Source of the DNA: an uncultured Eubacteriales bacterium
Lineage (GTDB): Bacteria; Bacillota; Clostridia; Oscillospirales; Oscillospiraceae
Length of the DNA: 40,047 nucleotides
Assembly (NCBI GenBank): GCA_949293985.1
Contig: CASFFN010000027.1
Span: 1 to 40,047, forward strand
Direction of reading: 5' to 3'
In this document: positions 39,942 to 40,047 of the stretch, one piece after another
How positions within the stretch are numbered: the stretch's first letter is position 1
Layout: every line of letters starts with the position of its first letter
Notes under the pieces: model-generated
Seen by the model: the letters and a program-made list of their open reading frames with translations, nothing else
Told to the model about the DNA's origin: nothing
Database searches by the model: none
Translations under genes and position numbers: made by a program

Positions 39942-40047
39942 TCCAAATCCTCCTCGTATAATAAGTTTCAAGTTAATATTTTCAGATATCAGCAGGCTTT
40001 GGGATGCCCGTGATACAATAGCTGTAGGACAGCAGGGTCAAGTTCTA

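Noticed and set aside
1..40047. CRISPR arrays, rRNA genes or complete tRNA genes
   Set aside because: I found no regularly spaced repeat of CRISPR type, no rRNA and only the truncated tRNA-Met. The three 33-bp-spaced cores at 30.2 kb are too few and too short for a CRISPR.

Overview
The window looks like chromosome from an anaerobic, probably spore-forming Clostridia of the Oscillospiraceae/Ruminococcaceae type. The evidence is a rimP-nusA-rnpM-ylxQ-infB-rbfA-nrnA-truB operon in Firmicutes order, strong AGGAGG ribosome sites, TTGACA/TATAAT promoters with 17-bp spacers, a SigK-type sporulation sigma factor fragment, and an AsrABC sulfite reductase with hybrid-cluster protein. Codons from about 4.9 to 17.7 kb end mostly in G or C. 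The DNA from about 20 to 33 kb is visibly richer in A+T and looks acquired.

Layout. (1) 0-4.8 kb: a short UvrA-type ABC ATPase, then two small genes, both frame-broken, enclosed by two copies of a ~170-bp hairpin element (MITE-like). (2) 4.9-10.7 kb: a CapA-like protein on the minus strand, then on the plus strand a small membrane protein, GluQRS, a sugar-nucleotidyltransferase-like protein, a membrane protein with a five-unit repeat, and an ADP-ribosylglycohydrolase. (3) 10.7-17.7 kb: the rimP to truB translation operon, with a strong promoter and a terminator-like hairpin in its leader. (4) 17.7-19.9 kb: the 3' part of sigK, cut off at its Asn-Glu codons and joined directly to a large serine recombinase, as in the skin elements that split sigK in Bacillus subtilis and Clostridioides difficile. 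The 5' part of sigK is not in the window, so any element extends rightwards beyond 40 kb or has been rearranged.

(5) 20.0-32.9 kb: an accessory and defence island. It holds TnpV, a tRNA-Met 3' half, a broken AbiEi-type antitoxin gene, a two-helix membrane protein, a Type III restriction-modification pair (mod carries a frameshift), an FRG-domain protein, a beta/sce7725-like protein, a convergent HTH plus sce7726-like nuclease pair, a DUF4143 ATPase and gene remnants. (6) 32.9-39.3 kb: a Crp/Fnr regulator, asrABC, a small zinc-ribbon protein, a two-cluster ferredoxin protein and hcp. Three copies of one 18-bp operator lie upstream of the regulator, asrA and the ferredoxin gene. At the last two the operator-to-minus-10 distance is identical and fits class II activation. 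(7) 39.3 kb to the end: one anchored hypothetical protein.

Five genes are frame-broken: two in the MITE cassette, abiEi, mod and asrB. Two breaks sit at six-base homopolymers and two look like ~20-26-nt deletions. Sequencing or assembly error must be excluded before calling them pseudogenes. The most interesting leads are the sigK-splitting element, the Crp/Fnr operator geometry, the covarying MITE hairpins and the FRG/sce7725/sce7726 module.
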